Source: Cyclina sinensis (taxonomy: Eukaryota; Mollusca; Bivalvia; Venerida; Veneridae). Taken from it: 64,000 nt of DNA. Location: contig JAAONU010000001.1 of NCBI GenBank assembly GCA_012932295.1, positions 44,427,134 through 44,491,133 on the forward strand, in the 5' to 3' direction. Within the stretch, counting starts at the first letter, position 1, and every line of letters begins with the position of its first letter. Of the stretch, positions 51,201-62,387 are shown one piece after another. A program made the position numbers and the translations under genes. The notes beneath the pieces were generated by a model. That model was not told where the DNA came from, did not search any database, and saw only the letters and a list, made by a program, of their open reading frames with translations.

Positions 51201-54200
51201 TGCTCAATATTAACTAAATGACTTCAATACTTTTAGAGTTGTGTCTCAGGCAAGCAAAATGTACTAAGGGGAGATAATGAGAAAACTAGTCAAGATGAGT
51301 TATGGTTCTTGTGCACTGCAATTTAATACTCTCAATGTCTTTTATCATCTTAGGAAGTTGTAAGTAAATCCCTTCATTGGTTTTTGAATTATGCTTCGGA
51401 CAAAATCCAACAAGTATTAAAAATGTAATGGGGGGAGATAACTGAAAAATAGGGCCCGACAGAGTTAAAATTATTCAGTATTGCATTTCATGTTTACACA
51501 CTTTATCAATATATTAAAGGTCACTGGACAAAAATTTTTGACCTCAAAATTTTCATATGAGCGAAAAATATACATCCAAGACAGTTTTACAAAATTCCAC
51601 GACTAAATTCAATATATAATTTTAGAGTTATGCTCTGGACAAGCATTATAACATAATAACAAAACTTATAAAGGAAAATAACTAAAGATGGGGCCAGCTA
51701 GAGTTATGGTTCTTAGACACTGCATTTTCTGCCACTCCCTCTATCAATTTGACAAATATCAACTAAATTCCTTTCATTTAAAAGATCTGCTCCGGACAAG
51801 CAAAATGTATCAAGGGGAGTTAATGAGAAAACTAGATAAGATGAGTTATTGTTCTTGTGCACTGCATTACTCTCAATGTCTTCTATCATCTTTTAAAGGT
51901 TAAATAAATCCCTTCATTGATGTTTGAGTTATACTCTGGACAAAACCGGACAGACGGACGGATGTCACCGACAATATGCTGTCCCTTTGGGGCGCTTAAA
52001 AATCCTGTATATTTTAGTATAGTTAGTATTTGCAAGTGAGACTGGATCTGTAATGTTAAATCACATTCAAGATTATAATTTGACGCTATAAGAACGTTAC
52101 AATGATTCAATGAAATACTATAAGCTACTTAGACAAAGAAATACTTACATCATTCACAACAGAGATGGTCACCGTTCCAGTAACGGTCTGTCCACACAGG
52201 TCAGTGGCTGTTATAGTTACAACCTGTGTGTTACCAGATATAGGGATGAGTGAGGACTTTACAATGATTTTTGCTGAAATTGAAAAATATTAAATTCATG
52301 CCTATAAAGCAAGGCTTGCAATTACTATAAGTTCTTGATCAATCCATTATTCAACCCATGACTTATGAGCCTTTCAAAAAATTAGTATAGCACGATTATC
52401 ACAAAATAAATCATTTGTTTAAAATCAAAGTATTGTTCGTATCATTAGTATAAAATTTAACAATAGAGAAAGTCACTAGCATGTGCATAAATAAGGGATG
52501 TCAACGAATACCTAAATCAGTATCCGGATATCCGTATAGACTATTCGGATACCATCCGGATACTCGTATAAAATCGACGACTATACGACCTCAATGTTCC
52601 AATTCCTATGCCAAACAATACATTTTACGTCTGTTTTGCATATTCTTCCGGTTATCCTATTACATGTGTTAAGACAGTTTTACAAAAATAATAACTGCCA
52701 TTACGTGTAAATTAAGTTAATAAAACAAAGACCTGTTATTTACTGTTTTTATTTTCCTCGTGTCTCTTGAAGTTTATTTTCCCGCCAATACGCACGTGCG
52801 TTAAGTCTAAGTGTCTAACGAAAACGATTACCGTCCGTCTTTTGTTTTTGTTTTGGCATGGTCTGTCTTTGTTTTTTAAAAAAAAATAAACTGTGTAGAT
52901 CTAATTTGAAAATATCATTTAAAATCACCGTAGATCAAAACGCTGTTTTATTTGTATCCTCAAGTCTATATGTCACATTATCGTTCTTGTATACCGGAAT
53001 GTTCAACGAGCGCCAACAAAAAAACAATGATTTCAAATGTGTCAGAAGTTTTAAACGGGTTTAATATTTTTGAATGGTTCAAAGTTTTTAATGCGAATGC
53101 TTTAGCAAAGAATGATTGTTTGACATATTAAAACCATAATGGTTGTTTTAGCAAACATCGTTTGAGTAATCACATTTTGATAGGACATTCTTTTATAGTC
53201 TTGCGTCAGTTACATCATTGTCGGTCCTGTTTTCAGATAGGCAAAAGTTTTTTGTTTTATTTTTTTTTATTTCATTCTACAGATACAGGTATAGGAGTAT
53301 CTCAGCTTTCAATAGTAACAGAATTATCATGCAAAATAAGATAAAATCAATCTCTTTTTTTCCTTGTGACCTGATGTACTAGTATTATAAGTTGTTGAAA
53401 TCAAAGCACTGAGACAACTGTCAGAAGAGAAAGTATTGTTCTTTGTCACTGCACATCCTATCCATGTGATAAGAATCATATCAATTCCTTCAACTGCTTT
53501 TAGATATGCTCTAAAAAAGCATAATTTCAACATAAAAGTAATGGAGATAATCCAAAAATGAACCAAGGCAGAGTCATTGTTTGGACTTCCTTGTAACTAA
53601 AATGTGACCATTGTATTAAGTATAAACTAAATTCCTCAAGTATTTTCTGAGTTGTGACGTACAGACGTGACGGGAGACAATATGGTCATTTGAGACTCTA
53701 ACAAGAGCATAGCATGCGGTGCCAACGTTCGTATGTTAAGAGCAACGACTAAATAAAATTAAATTCAAGAGTGTTATCGTGCCATTCAATAATTGTTGTT
53801 ATTCACTTCACTTAAGATGAATAATTCTTTGATTGTCATATTATTAATAATAGAAAGGTTTAATTATTTTCCATGTGAAAAAGGGGCATACCTCTAGAAA
53901 TATCAATCACTTAGTTGTGTCCCTTGTGGTACAGATGTGCCTTGTCCCCAGTAGCAAGTATATTGTCCCAAGTAGCAAGTATGCCAAGAATGAGTACAAT
54001 ATCTTTGATAGTTTTCAAAAAATTTCTATATCAATAACTAATTTCAACAAAAATTTCAAGTTGAAATGGGGCAGAACTCCAAAAAAGCTTTCAGAGTAAT
54101 GCCCCTTGTCTTAGAACTGTGCCCTGTCATAACAGGATCAGTTATACCTGTCAATAAAACTGCGTCTTGCAATCTACCCGCAGCCAGAAAAATGTGCCTG

Positions 54201-57200
54201 GGCAGAGCCAAAGTTGCTGTGTCGTTATTGTCGCTGCGATGCTATCGGAAATCTTTACAATATTTTTTTTTTCCTAACCGCTTTTCCATTTCTTATACAG
54301 AATGACACTAGAACGAGACTATTGACAGGTAAAAGGCGGAGTTTGAAAGAAACACATTGTGCGGCGCTTTAATTGATTTTTGACAGGTGTACCGATGAGT
54401 CTCGTTCTTTACCTAACAGTGTAAACTCTAATCAGTTTTGCAAGCGGTAGTAAGCTAGTATTCCAAGTTTTATGTTGAAACCTTTGATAGATTTGAAATC
54501 ATTCCACTTAATAACAAATTTTGACAAAAATTCTAAGTTAAAAAGAGGCTTAATTAACTCCAAAAATATATTTCAGAATAATGCCCATTGTCTTACAACT
54601 GCACCTGTTCAATATAAGCAAGTATTCCAAGTGTTGTGATGATACATTTGTTCAGTAACGGGCTACATCAAAGTTTTTGCACGACAATGAAGACAACCTA
54701 GCAATCATAACAACTCGTGTTTTTTTTTTTCGAAACAGATAAGTTAAAAATAGGGGAAATACCGTGGTGACCTCTTCTAAACTGAAACACTTGACATTTG
54801 CTTATATCCAAAAAACTTTTTAAGGTATAAATAGTTTCAGATTTGTATTGGAAATGTGGCCTGAAATTACTTTAAGGCAAAACATGGTCATGATGAAACC
54901 ACAAACGTTTTAATTTAAATTTTTTAATCCTTACATTCTTTATGACCAAGATATTTGGAGATCTTTGCTTTTCAATAATCAACTGAAGGTGTTTCAAGAA
55001 AAGCATTTAAAATATATACATTATTATATACATTATATACAAGTAAAAGATTATCAAAAATAGGGATTGGAACAAATACTGAAATCAATATCCGAATATT
55101 TGGTTTAAAATATTCAAATATATTCGATTTTCGGACGTTCCATCAGTCATCCGAATTTCGATATCCGAATATAGGTACTGTTTAACTGTTATCGTTTAGA
55201 CTAACATGGTTCGGGAAACTGCTCTGTACCATCAAGAAATAGCTTGTTTAATAAAAGTCTTAAATACTTTATATGATTGGCATAAACACAATATACTCCG
55301 TTCTTTAAAACGTGAATTATCGTCATAAATACGAACAGAAGGAGTTTTTTTTTTCGGTCAAGATTCGGGAAAACGGTTAAACATACTGACATTGATAATT
55401 TAAGTAACATGCAAACTAAAAGCAAGGATGTTATTAATATTTTTAAAAGCATTTATTAGAGGGAAATATTTGAGTTATTTTGATGGATTTAACAAAACAA
55501 CAAAAAAGTATTATCAGCCGAGTCAAAAGCATGATTGGTTGTTCATGTACGTTTCTCATTACACGCATTCGGAATACCTCGTCGTTTAGCAAAGGGCCAA
55601 GAAGTTGCGATGGTTTCAATGCGTAATAAATTTTATGAATGAAACTTGTGCGGATGATTACTAAATTAATTTGTTAGTTTTACAGTTTGATTTGCCCCTA
55701 AAATGAAATTATACCTTATGCTTTCAAAATCAACAGAATTCTGCTATATCAAAGCACTTTTATCAAAACTGCAATGAAAACTGCAGCCTGCGGTACTATT
55801 TGTAACGCGAATATATGTATAAGAGGCGGTCATGTGATTGTAACTACTAAATCTGGTGTGCAGCTTTAAAAGCTTTCGCTTCTTAAAATATCGTGAAAAT
55901 TCTTCTACACTTGTATCAATAGATTTCTAGGATATTAATTATTTAAATTTCTTAGTGTATTTCCAGAATTTGCAAGGTGATGATTTGCTAATATCTGACT
56001 GTTTAATCTTTCCCTTACCATAAATCTACTGTTGCTTGTCGTTTGACTTCGGCGTATCGCGTTCTTTATAACAAAAACAAAAAACAAAAAACAAAAAACA
56101 ACAACAACAACAACAAATTCATTTTCGGCACAATTGTTTAACTTAAATGTAAGTGGATTTCAAAAATTCTTTTTTCGTTGCACGACATTTAGAATTGAAT
56201 GAAAGTGATTTTTACTTTCATATTTATTTCGAAATTTTCTTGTCATAACATACAGAAGAAACTGAAGAGATATCTTGCACAAAACTTGAGAACGTATTCA
56301 TTCGTTCATTCACTAATTCATTCATTCATCGATATTAATTTTAAATCCATTAACCATATCCGTATATAAATGTGATTTGATTTGTGTTTAAAAAATATTA
56401 TTTTCGTTAATTAGCCCGTACAATTATTTCTAGAGATTCTGAGCTGGTAACGGTTATAAATATGTTTTAATTCATAGGTGTGATCTCAGAATTCCGTAAA
56501 GTCCATGATGCACATATTATATTTGTCCTGGTTGGTAATTTAATAATCAACTGTGCTTGGCACAGGGCTATTCCTTAAAACAGAATGAAATGTCCAGTGA
56601 CTAGGTTCGAGCCGTCCATTCAGTATCGATTAATAATGTTGTTGGTTTTTTTTAGTTTAGTTTTACAGTTTTACCCCGAAAGGGTTTACCTGTTCATCGT
56701 GATTGACCCTAATAGGCAGATAAAAAAATTGATCGTTTTCCGGCATGTTGACTTAACGGTTTTAATTATGTCAAAGACAAAGTCTTGTTGTTCAGCTGTG
56801 CGTGTATTAAAACCAGCCAGCCTATATACTTCACCAAGATCACTGTGTTTTCAGATTTCAAAAAAATCAAATTAATTTTGTTCAAACACGTTTCCTGGAA
56901 TAAGAGCACATTGTAGTAAGTTACAGATTGAGAGAATCTCAGGGGCATTCTTTTTTAAAACTAATATTCTGGACATTCCTGAGGAGAACAGATAATAATT
57001 CTGAAAACTGTCATCACTGGTTGTGAAGAAAAAAATGAAAACACTGAGGGGCACTTTAATTCTATTTTCGGGTTGCTTTCAAAACCCCGCAAAAAAGAGT
57101 TGTTTCTTTACGAATTACATGCAGCAACAACAAAAAGTAATGATAAACCTTTAAAACTGATTTCAACTCGGAACATACAGTTTTCGATGTTCTTATGTTA

Positions 57201-60200
57201 TCTAAATTTGATCATCTAATGCTTTATGGGTAATTCTATTCGTCGAAACTAGAGAGAAACGAATGATTTTCACTCTTTCAATCTGCCGTTTCTCACACAA
57301 GCTTCGATGGAGAATGAAGATATATCGATTTCAATGATTTCATGAAGAGTACTTTGCAGACTGTTTATTCAGGGGCATTTTTTTGTTCTTTTATGCCCCC
57401 ACCACTTTGGAGGGGGGTGGGGCATAGATTTGCCCTTGTTCGTCCGTCCGCTGTCACGCTGTCCGTACGTAGACTGGTTTGTGTCGAGTGTAACTCCAAA
57501 GGTGTAACTGCTAGAGCCATGAAACTTTCTAAAAATAGTTGTCAGCATGTGAACTTATGCACCTAGGTATTTTGACTCAAATCTTTTTCGAATTCTGCAG
57601 ACTTCTGCCCCACTGATTAAGCAAAAATTAGCATTTTTTACTTGTGACGCGTGTAACTCAAAACTGCTAGAGCCATGAAACATTCTAAGAATAGTTGTCA
57701 GCATGTGAACTTATGCACCTGGGTATTTTGACGCAAAATTCTTGAAGATCTGCAGACTTATGTCCCCTAATTACGCAAAAAAAACCATTTTTAGATTTGT
57801 GTCACATATTACTCCAAACGTATAACTGTTAGAGTCATGAAACTTTCTAAGAATAGTTGTCAGCATGTGAACTGAGCGTAGCGTAACCGGTGCGCGGAGT
57901 ATGGACTGATTCAAGACCAGTTCTAAACATAATGTAATTATATATAAGTTCTAAATGCTATATATAGAATATAGAAGCAGATAACACATTTTGCATTCAC
58001 CCCTTGATTTGATTATATGTACTGTCCTAGTTAGTTCATTTTATCACGAAACAACATTTTTTCCTGAAACAAACCAATAAAATTTGTGTGCTTTTCTTAC
58101 CAGATTTGTCTCCCAAATCAGTAATATCAAAGTACGTGTTAGAGTTTATTGAAATGGTAAGCTCGTCGGTGTAGTCGGAGTCAGCAAAAGTAACCGTAGC
58201 CACATCTGTACTGACAGTAGCTATGTCGCTAACACTGCCAGATGTCGGACCACTGAAAGTGGGGGCTGCCGCTGAATTTGTAAACAGAATGAAATAAATA
58301 GAAATAAGTGGCTAAAATGGTTGTTTCATGTGCATTTAATACATGATATAAATGATTTAAACTAAACAGAGGATAATATTAAAACTGGAATGACAAAAAT
58401 ATATTCTTTATCAAGATACTGAATGGTCTCCCTGGTGAAGCTGTTTAATGTCGACTTAAGGACATGTTCCGGTGTCGACCGGTACACCAACCATCAAATA
58501 CACTCATGAACGTCAACCAGAAGAGAACTGAGTTAGTACTAATGTATATGATTCAAATCAAATTGGCCTCTTCTTGATAACTATTCGCTTTCAATAAATA
58601 CTTACTCTCCTAAATTTTCGTAACACAGAACGAAAAGTTGGACATTTTTTGGTTTTCATTGACGCGAAAACAGTGAACCTAACACAATCTAACGTCTCAT
58701 CAACAAAATACTTGCCCTAATTCTGTGTCTCACTTACGTGTCGTTAGTTGTCCTCCAATTGCCCATTCATATCCGGGTGATTGTGTAGCACTTGACCAGT
58801 CTACGTCGCCTGCTGTGTTCACACTAGCAGATGGGAGATAATCGGCATTCACTCGAGTCCCGCCATCTTTATACGAAACAATGTCGGTCGCAGAATACCT
58901 GAGAGCAATTATACATAGGCGTCTAGTAAACACTGTTGTCTAACACTTTTTTTATTTTGATTCTTATTTGAAAGTCAATCAGTTATTCTTAGATTACTGT
59001 AGCATGAATGATTTGGTTACAAGAAGAATTATCCTGGACTGGCTATTTCTCGTTCGCTATGAAAGGTGATGGTTGTAAACAAGAACTTTCCGTGCAATAG
59101 AATAAGCTATGCTAATCAGCTTACCATCCAACACAATCAAATTCCTTCACTAAGAATCTCTGATTCGTTGTCACAGTGTAATCAACATCATCTGTAATTT
59201 AAAAAGCTTTTGCAGTCTTTAAGGAAATCGCGTAATATAAGTATAATTTTTCGAGTTGTTAGACCGTATTTTTTCACAGATCGCATTTCTTACACGACAA
59301 ACACTTTGAAAAATGGTTTCGATGCCAGTTTTTCAAAAACAGAGTTGACATCCGATGTGTACAAGTTATCGACACAGTGGTGTTAAACTGTTAAATCGAA
59401 TTAATAATAAAATCGCATAAAAAATAAATCTGATGAATAGTCGATTATTTCACTAATGTGCATCTGGTTGTCATTCGTCGACTTAGATTAGAGCAGGGTG
59501 TTCAAATCTGGTTTGACGGAAGTATCTCAACCGTAAACATATAATAAAAAATTACGTCGTAATTAGGGGCAATTTACTGTTAACGGGAAAAGTGGGATGA
59601 TCACGATTAACGCCCGACCTGGTCAGATTAAATGGGTATTTCACAAAAGAATCAACAGTTCACAGAACACGTTGATCCAGCCATCTTAGTATAGCTGATA
59701 TTGGTACTGCTAATGTTTTTGATATTTGTCTTTCATTTCCTTAAACTGTAACTCATTTTTAGATTGAAATTCCTGCAACAAATATCCAAAAGTTACGACA
59801 TAATCTATATATCTTATGATACTGTATAGGCGGAAACCAAATGAAACGAATAAAAAGTGTATATAAAATAAGCATATATTACTTTCATAGTTTTTCAAGT
59901 TATAAATTTAATGTGGAACTGTTTTCTCACGAAAAATATTGTTTTATCATTTATTAGTGAACTGTTTCGGTACCCGTTTCCTATGTAACCGATACTCTCT
60001 AAAGAATAAAGATATTTAAGGTTGTGGCAGATAGTGCAACATGCAGAAATTATCCCATTCCAGAAATACTCCTGGTTCTTTTACAAGCATTGTATATAGC
60101 ACCGATACTCAGGAACCTTTGTTTTAATGTCTCATCCGAAAGACAATTAGTTGCGTTAGTGGAGGAGCGTGGGATCGAAATCGCGACCACTGGATAACAA

Positions 60201-60930
60201 GTCCCGTGCGTTTCCACTGAACCAATGATCCACTTCCTTTCAAAGAAGGATCGTAAAATGCTCTCTCAACACGTAATATAAAATCCCAACATCTATGTAA
60301 AATCGATTTTAAATTTATTGTTAAAGGCGTTTTTTCTAGCATGATCTCGTGTGCATGTATATATAATAATATTTGTCACCTGCAATTCAGCGGTTATCCC
60401 GAGCATGCATGGATTTTTAAGATGATTCTAATTCTTAACGTATTATTATACTCTTTTAACTTGTCTTTTCACAATCTACTTTAATTAGTCCTTTATTTAT
60501 AACATTAAACGTAAAACTGTCTACGCCAAATGCCTCACTCTGTGACAAAGTTATAGACCATAAGAGCCCACATATATATGATATTATTCAGTCATGTTTT
60601 TACACATTTCTGAAACTGACATGAAATAAAAGTTGATGTTACATTCTACGAAAGTTAAGAACAAACCACAGGAACATTATTGTTTGTTAGGATTTTTTTC
60701 TCTTATTTATATGCACATGTATCAACATATATACATCGTATACTTACTGCCTGTAGACGTAGCAGTGTGTGAGATGGAGTGTACGAGCCGGTAAGTAGCG
60801 GACCCCACTGTGACAGGCCGCCATACCTGAAGATCCACGTCACCGGCTGTTTCCGCCGTATACTCCCATTGCTCTATCACACCACAGCAGGAAAACTGAT
60901 AGAGACCACTACAGATCTTGTAATACGTAT
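36245..60930 (-). CDS. Single-pass cadherin-like cell-surface protein, 19 exons, N-terminus outside window
   Basis: Exons in coding order: 60748-60930, 59125-59191, 58738-58898, 58101-58271, 52149-52273, 49171-49348, 48397-48570, 46598-46744, 45952-46071, 45207-45383, 44216-44403, 43694-43791, 42701-42846, 42084-42262, 39970-40140, 38661-38804, 37991-38085, 36849-36866, 36245-36282 (TAA). All junctions are GT-AG and phases agree except inside 39970-40140. About 860 residues: a Cys/Trp module, then about five cadherin-like repeats (motifs PPQLTGLPQTVDVSED, DDDGDTV, ATDPEGDALTF with TTGEV, VQDANEP-type linkers, YSPVF..SYDFSV, VYATDTGGKVGTS), one helix, and a basic Pro-rich tail. Inferred role: calcium-dependent adhesion or recognition. 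No close named orthologue is recognised; it is not a classical cadherin, as no catenin-binding tail is seen. The signal peptide must lie beyond 60930, probably past the window edge. Confidence 0.9.
36849..36866 (-). other. 18-nt microexon in the cytoplasmic tail
   Basis: Flanked on the minus strand by CTTTGTTTTTCAG and GTTTGT. Phases match both neighbours exactly, and it adds RQPPP plus split codons. Being 18 nt it can be skipped without changing frame, so it could toggle a proline-rich tail segment. Its reality rests on the phase and splice-site fit only. Confidence 0.75.
37991..38804 (-). other. Transmembrane helix and juxtamembrane exons of the cadherin-like protein
   Basis: Exon 38661-38804 encodes YKKFWDDERNIG, then a hydrophobic run of about 23 residues (WFCVLMILLAITTVV onward), then KYICMKPCKNPFGR. 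Exon 37991-38085 continues with RAWRPRYFERQTRRPPSP and PAKPRRPE. Positive charges after the helix place this side in the cytosol, giving a type I topology. The tail has no motif I recognise beyond prolines and arginines. Confidence 0.85.
38984..39200 (+). mobile_element. tRNA-derived SINE (family A), diverged copy
   Basis: AGTGGTCTAGGGTTTAGAG (A-box region), GGTTCAAATTTC (decayed B-box), GGAAGCAGTCATCAAGAGCG and the AAATAAGTTTAAACTAAACT tail match the copies at 14935 and 22309. It lies in an intron of the cadherin-like gene, opposite to transcription. Confidence 0.72.
39698..39855 (+). repeat. 79-bp tandem duplication
   Basis: Two copies (39698 and 39777) share CCAGTCATGCTTC, CTCAAAGTTTGACACTCC and CCTGATGGTCAGTTTT with a few substitutions. 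They end about 115 bp from the frameshifted exon. Confidence 0.9.
39970..40140 (-). other. Cadherin-repeat exon with a one-base frameshift
   Basis: Acceptor and donor are canonical. The exon opens in phase 0 with IDGSSGLIRTR, continuing the strand from the previous exon (GGIYFK), as in a cadherin repeat. The end APTFTVPVYATDTGGK...TSTALITV is read in the +1 frame, which joins correctly to the next exon (R-YKKFWDD). The length is 171 nt, whereas the flanking phases need 3n+2. The upstream frame hits TGA near 40029, and the downstream frame is closed upstream by a TGA near 40120, so the break lies between them. Confidence 0.85.
40945..41745 (+). mobile_element. Helitron-like element, 3'-truncated copy
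   Basis: Starts TCTAACAAGAGGGCCATGAT after an A, the A|TC context expected at a Helitron 5' end. It then carries the CGCTCACCTGA block and four to five diverged units of the GGTCCACTAGACAATGCTAC repeat. The hairpin plus CTAA end is missing; similarity stops near GGGGGGCATAG. Confidence 0.62.
43456..43655. repeat. Imperfect CTGA/GGAC tetranucleotide tract
   Basis: Almost pure interspersed ACTG, GACT, GGAC and GATG words. It creates long serine/valine- or proline-rich open frames on the minus strand that are not coding. It lies about 40 bp from the exon 43694-43791. Confidence 0.9.
45207..49348 (-). other. Core cadherin-like repeat block of the surface protein
   Basis: Five exons encode consecutive repeats. 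Exons 49171-49348 plus 48397-48570 form one repeat (PPQLTGLPQTVDVSEDVPIE to VNMVQNTPPYI). Exons 46598-46744 plus 45952-46071 form the next (DSVEVSVYSNIADVIFTVEF to LSVIMID). Exon 45207-45383, with 44216-44403, forms the most typical one (RNNPPQFTNLNNSVIVNDG, ATDPEGDALTF, VTIQDANEP). The Asp/Asn-rich linkers suit calcium binding. Repeats are split by phase-1 introns, allowing domain shuffling. Confidence 0.82.
47279..48358. repeat. 540-bp tandem duplication, one mismatch
   Basis: 47279-47818 and 47819-48358 are identical except C at 47606 versus A at 48146. The right copy ends 38 bp inside the intron from the donor of exon 48397-48570. Each copy carries the same chance 66-codon open frame. The junction shows no transposon ends. 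It is either a very recent duplication or an assembly artefact. Confidence 0.98.
49570..50445. mobile_element. pogo/Tigger-like MITE with TA target duplication
   Basis: Termini CAGTGGAACTTCCGAAAACC and its reverse complement are exact over about 21 bp and flanked on both sides by TA (49568-49569 and 50446-50447). Internal CCGGAA/TTCCGG repeats lie near both ends. No transposase frame is present. The TIR style and TA duplication are those of Tc1/mariner pogo-group elements. Confidence 0.88.
50920..51148 (+). mobile_element. Helitron-like element, short 3' fragment
   Basis: Contains a GGTGGGGCCAATATTGACCC block, a diverged CCACTAGAAAAATGCTAC block and the terminus CGAGCTAAAA. Same family as 62020-62374, with which it shares TATATAACTATATATAAGC. 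Confidence 0.5.
51230..51970 (+). repeat. Direct repeat pair, offset about 544 bp
   Basis: GAGAAAACTAGTCAAGATGA with GTTCTTGTGCACTGCA near 51280 recurs as GAGAAAACTAGATAAGATGA and GTTCTTGTGCACTGCA near 51820. Both are followed by AAATCCCTTCATTG. A third, weaker relative lies at 53400-53690. It ends in GGACAGACGGACGGATGTCA, a motif typical of dispersed molluscan repeats. Confidence 0.75.
52274..58100. other. 5.8-kb intron rich in old repeats, no exon found
   Basis: This separates two exons of the cadherin-like gene with compatible phases. Contents: two diverged copies of an element end rich in ATATCCG/CGGATAT (52490-52600 and 55065-55185), a CTCTAACAAGAGCATAGCAT Helitron-like 5' end (53699), an imperfect inverted pair with GAACGAGAC/GTCTCGTTC at 54311-54400, (AAC)n and ATTC simple repeats (56080-56115, 56300-56330), and the tandem repeat at 57393. 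No open frame here resembles a known protein. Confidence 0.6.
57393..57895 (+). repeat. Dispersed-repeat block with three ~170-bp subunits
   Basis: Begins with a TGCCCCCACC / GGGGGTGGGGCAT inverted pair and CGTCCGTCCG, then three subunits each with AGAGCCATGAAACTTTCTAA and AGTTGTCAGCATGTGAACTT (near 57515, 57670 and 57832). Subunits differ by several percent and the last is cut short. Confidence 0.82.
58101..60930 (-). other. N-terminal Cys/Trp module of the cadherin-like protein (partial)
   Basis: Exons 60748-60930, 59125-59191 and 58738-58898 encode a block with KICSGLYQFSCCGVIEQWEY, TAGDVDLQVWRP, YTVTTNQRFLVKEFDCVGWY and TAGDVDWSSATQ. The string TAGDVD occurs twice, about 86 residues apart. 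Alternating hydrophobic residues and the QVWRP..GW pattern suggest a beta-sandwich seen in invertebrate surface proteins, but I cannot name the domain. Exon 58101-58271 then starts the first cadherin-like repeat (APTFSGPTSGSVSDIATVST). Confidence 0.6.
59964..60236 (-). mobile_element. tRNA-derived SINE with conserved central domain (family B), second copy
   Basis: Shares CTCATCCGAAAGAC, GTTAGTGGAGGAGCG and CCCATTCCAGA with 10848-11106. The B-box (GATCGAAATCGC region) and the A-box end (CCACTGAACCAA) are more decayed. It lies in an intron of the cadherin-like gene, in the same orientation as transcription. Confidence 0.68.
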
Positions 60931-61048
60931 CTAAAGAATGTCAACAATGTATATGTTAAGTGTTGCATATATTACATACTATAACAATAAGCAGACGAAA
61001 AAGAAGAATATAAGGATGAAAGGAAGAAAAAGATACTAATTTGATACC

Positions 61049-61502
61049 TGTTGCATGTTTTGGTTTGGGTGACAGGTGTATTGTCCAGGATATTGTGACT
61101 CTAATGAGCTCTAATGAAACCCATAGGAACACGGGTCCAGGATCGTATCTATTTGGCAGAATTTTGCTTTTTTTCCCAATGCAGAAGAATAGAAATTAAA
61201 TGCGCAGTCCTATTTTAGCGAATTCTCAACTTTCCAAAAATTACCCTTCACTCCGATATTTCTGATACAAATCAGAAAAAGTAAAATTCTGCCAAATAGA
61301 TAGGATCCTGGACCCGTGTTCCTATGATGAAACCATGCTCCCTTGTACCAGCACTTGTGTATTAATCTTGTAACACCAAGACACGTTTGTTATTCTCTCT
61401 CTACCATTTAAATAGTACTTCTTGCATAGTTTATATGGACAGCTCATTAGAGTTATGATATTCTGGAAAATACACTAGTCACCCAAACCAAAACATGCAA
61501 CA
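61049..61502. mobile_element. Fold-back element with nested inverted repeats
   Basis: The outer arms begin TGTTGCATGTTTTGGTTTGG and pair 61049-61105 with 61440-61502 at about 85% identity. Inside them, CATAGGAACACGGGTCCAGGATC near 61121 pairs with the stretch ending near 61325, and ATCTATTTGGCAGAATTTTGC pairs with its complement near 61285. The element is therefore palindromic at two levels. No coding capacity and no clear target-site duplication. Confidence 0.8.
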
Positions 61503-61889
61503 ATTCTTAATAATATCTTTATACAACTGAAAAGTTTGATTAACTTTTTACTACATTCTGATTGGCTTTATAATTTGTCACATGACCCAGTATATTAAAC
61601 TAAAATATTTCGGTATATACATCTAGGAAAAAACCCACGCCATCCACGTTAGCAGGTATTTACCTTTGTTAATAATGCTCATGCAGGGTCATTGGTTCAG
61701 TCTGCAGAAACCAGTCAAATAATGACTAATATCAAGCTAGTTATAAAGAAAGCTTGGTTTAATGGTATTGCAACTTTGAACATTATATAAACGGGGGGGA
61801 GGTGCGGCGCAAGTACAAAAGCATAAAAAATATCATAATTGTCCGGGGGAGTGGTGGAGTCAAGGGGACGGGGGCGCAAATGCCTAAGC

Positions 61890-61890
<1 letters not shown>

Positions 61891-61929
<39 letters not shown>

Positions 61930-61930
61930 A
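61891..61930. repeat. (TA)n microsatellite
   Basis: About 40 bp of almost pure TA dinucleotides. Confidence 0.95.
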
Positions 61931-62019
61931 CAGTGGAGGTGGGAGTCCCATGCGGGGGATTGGGAACGGAAGAGCATTCCGATCCAGTGTAAGTAAATAG
62001 TTAATCTGTATGCTTTGTG

Positions 62020-62374
62020 CTTTGGTATATAAGTCTATGCAAAACCAAGTGACCCCTGGATGTGGGTAAATTTCACCCCAGGGACATAATATGAACAATC
62101 TTGGTAAAGGCCTACTAGAGGATGCCTCACATCAAATAACAAAGCTCCGAGTCAAGAGGTTTTTAAAGTTTTTACTATATAACTATATATAAGCCCCGGG
62201 ATGGGGCCAATATTGACCCTGGGGTCATGATTTCAACCAACATGTTAGGGGTCCACTAGACAATGCTACAAACTAAATATAAAAACTCTAAGCCTTATGG
62301 TTTATGAAAAATCAGCTATATAATAGTTTTTGCACAACGCTGACGCCAACGATTACTCCAAAACAGACGAGCTA
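62020..62374 (+). mobile_element. Helitron-like element, diverged fragment
   Basis: Carries GTATATAAGTCTATGCAAAA, CAAGTGACCCCTGG, GGTCCACTAGACAATGCTAC and the end GACGAGCTAAA. It retains about two diverged units of the 165-bp repeat type. The hairpin before CTAA is weak. Confidence 0.55.
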
Positions 62375-62387
62375 AACATATGGACCT

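Noticed and set aside
56585..56875. 96-codon plus-strand frame in the 5.8-kb intron
   Set aside because: No recognised motif and no supporting splice or promoter signals.
61715..62098. 127-codon minus-strand frame
   Set aside because: Runs through the (TA)n tract and the Helitron-like fragment; translation is low complexity.
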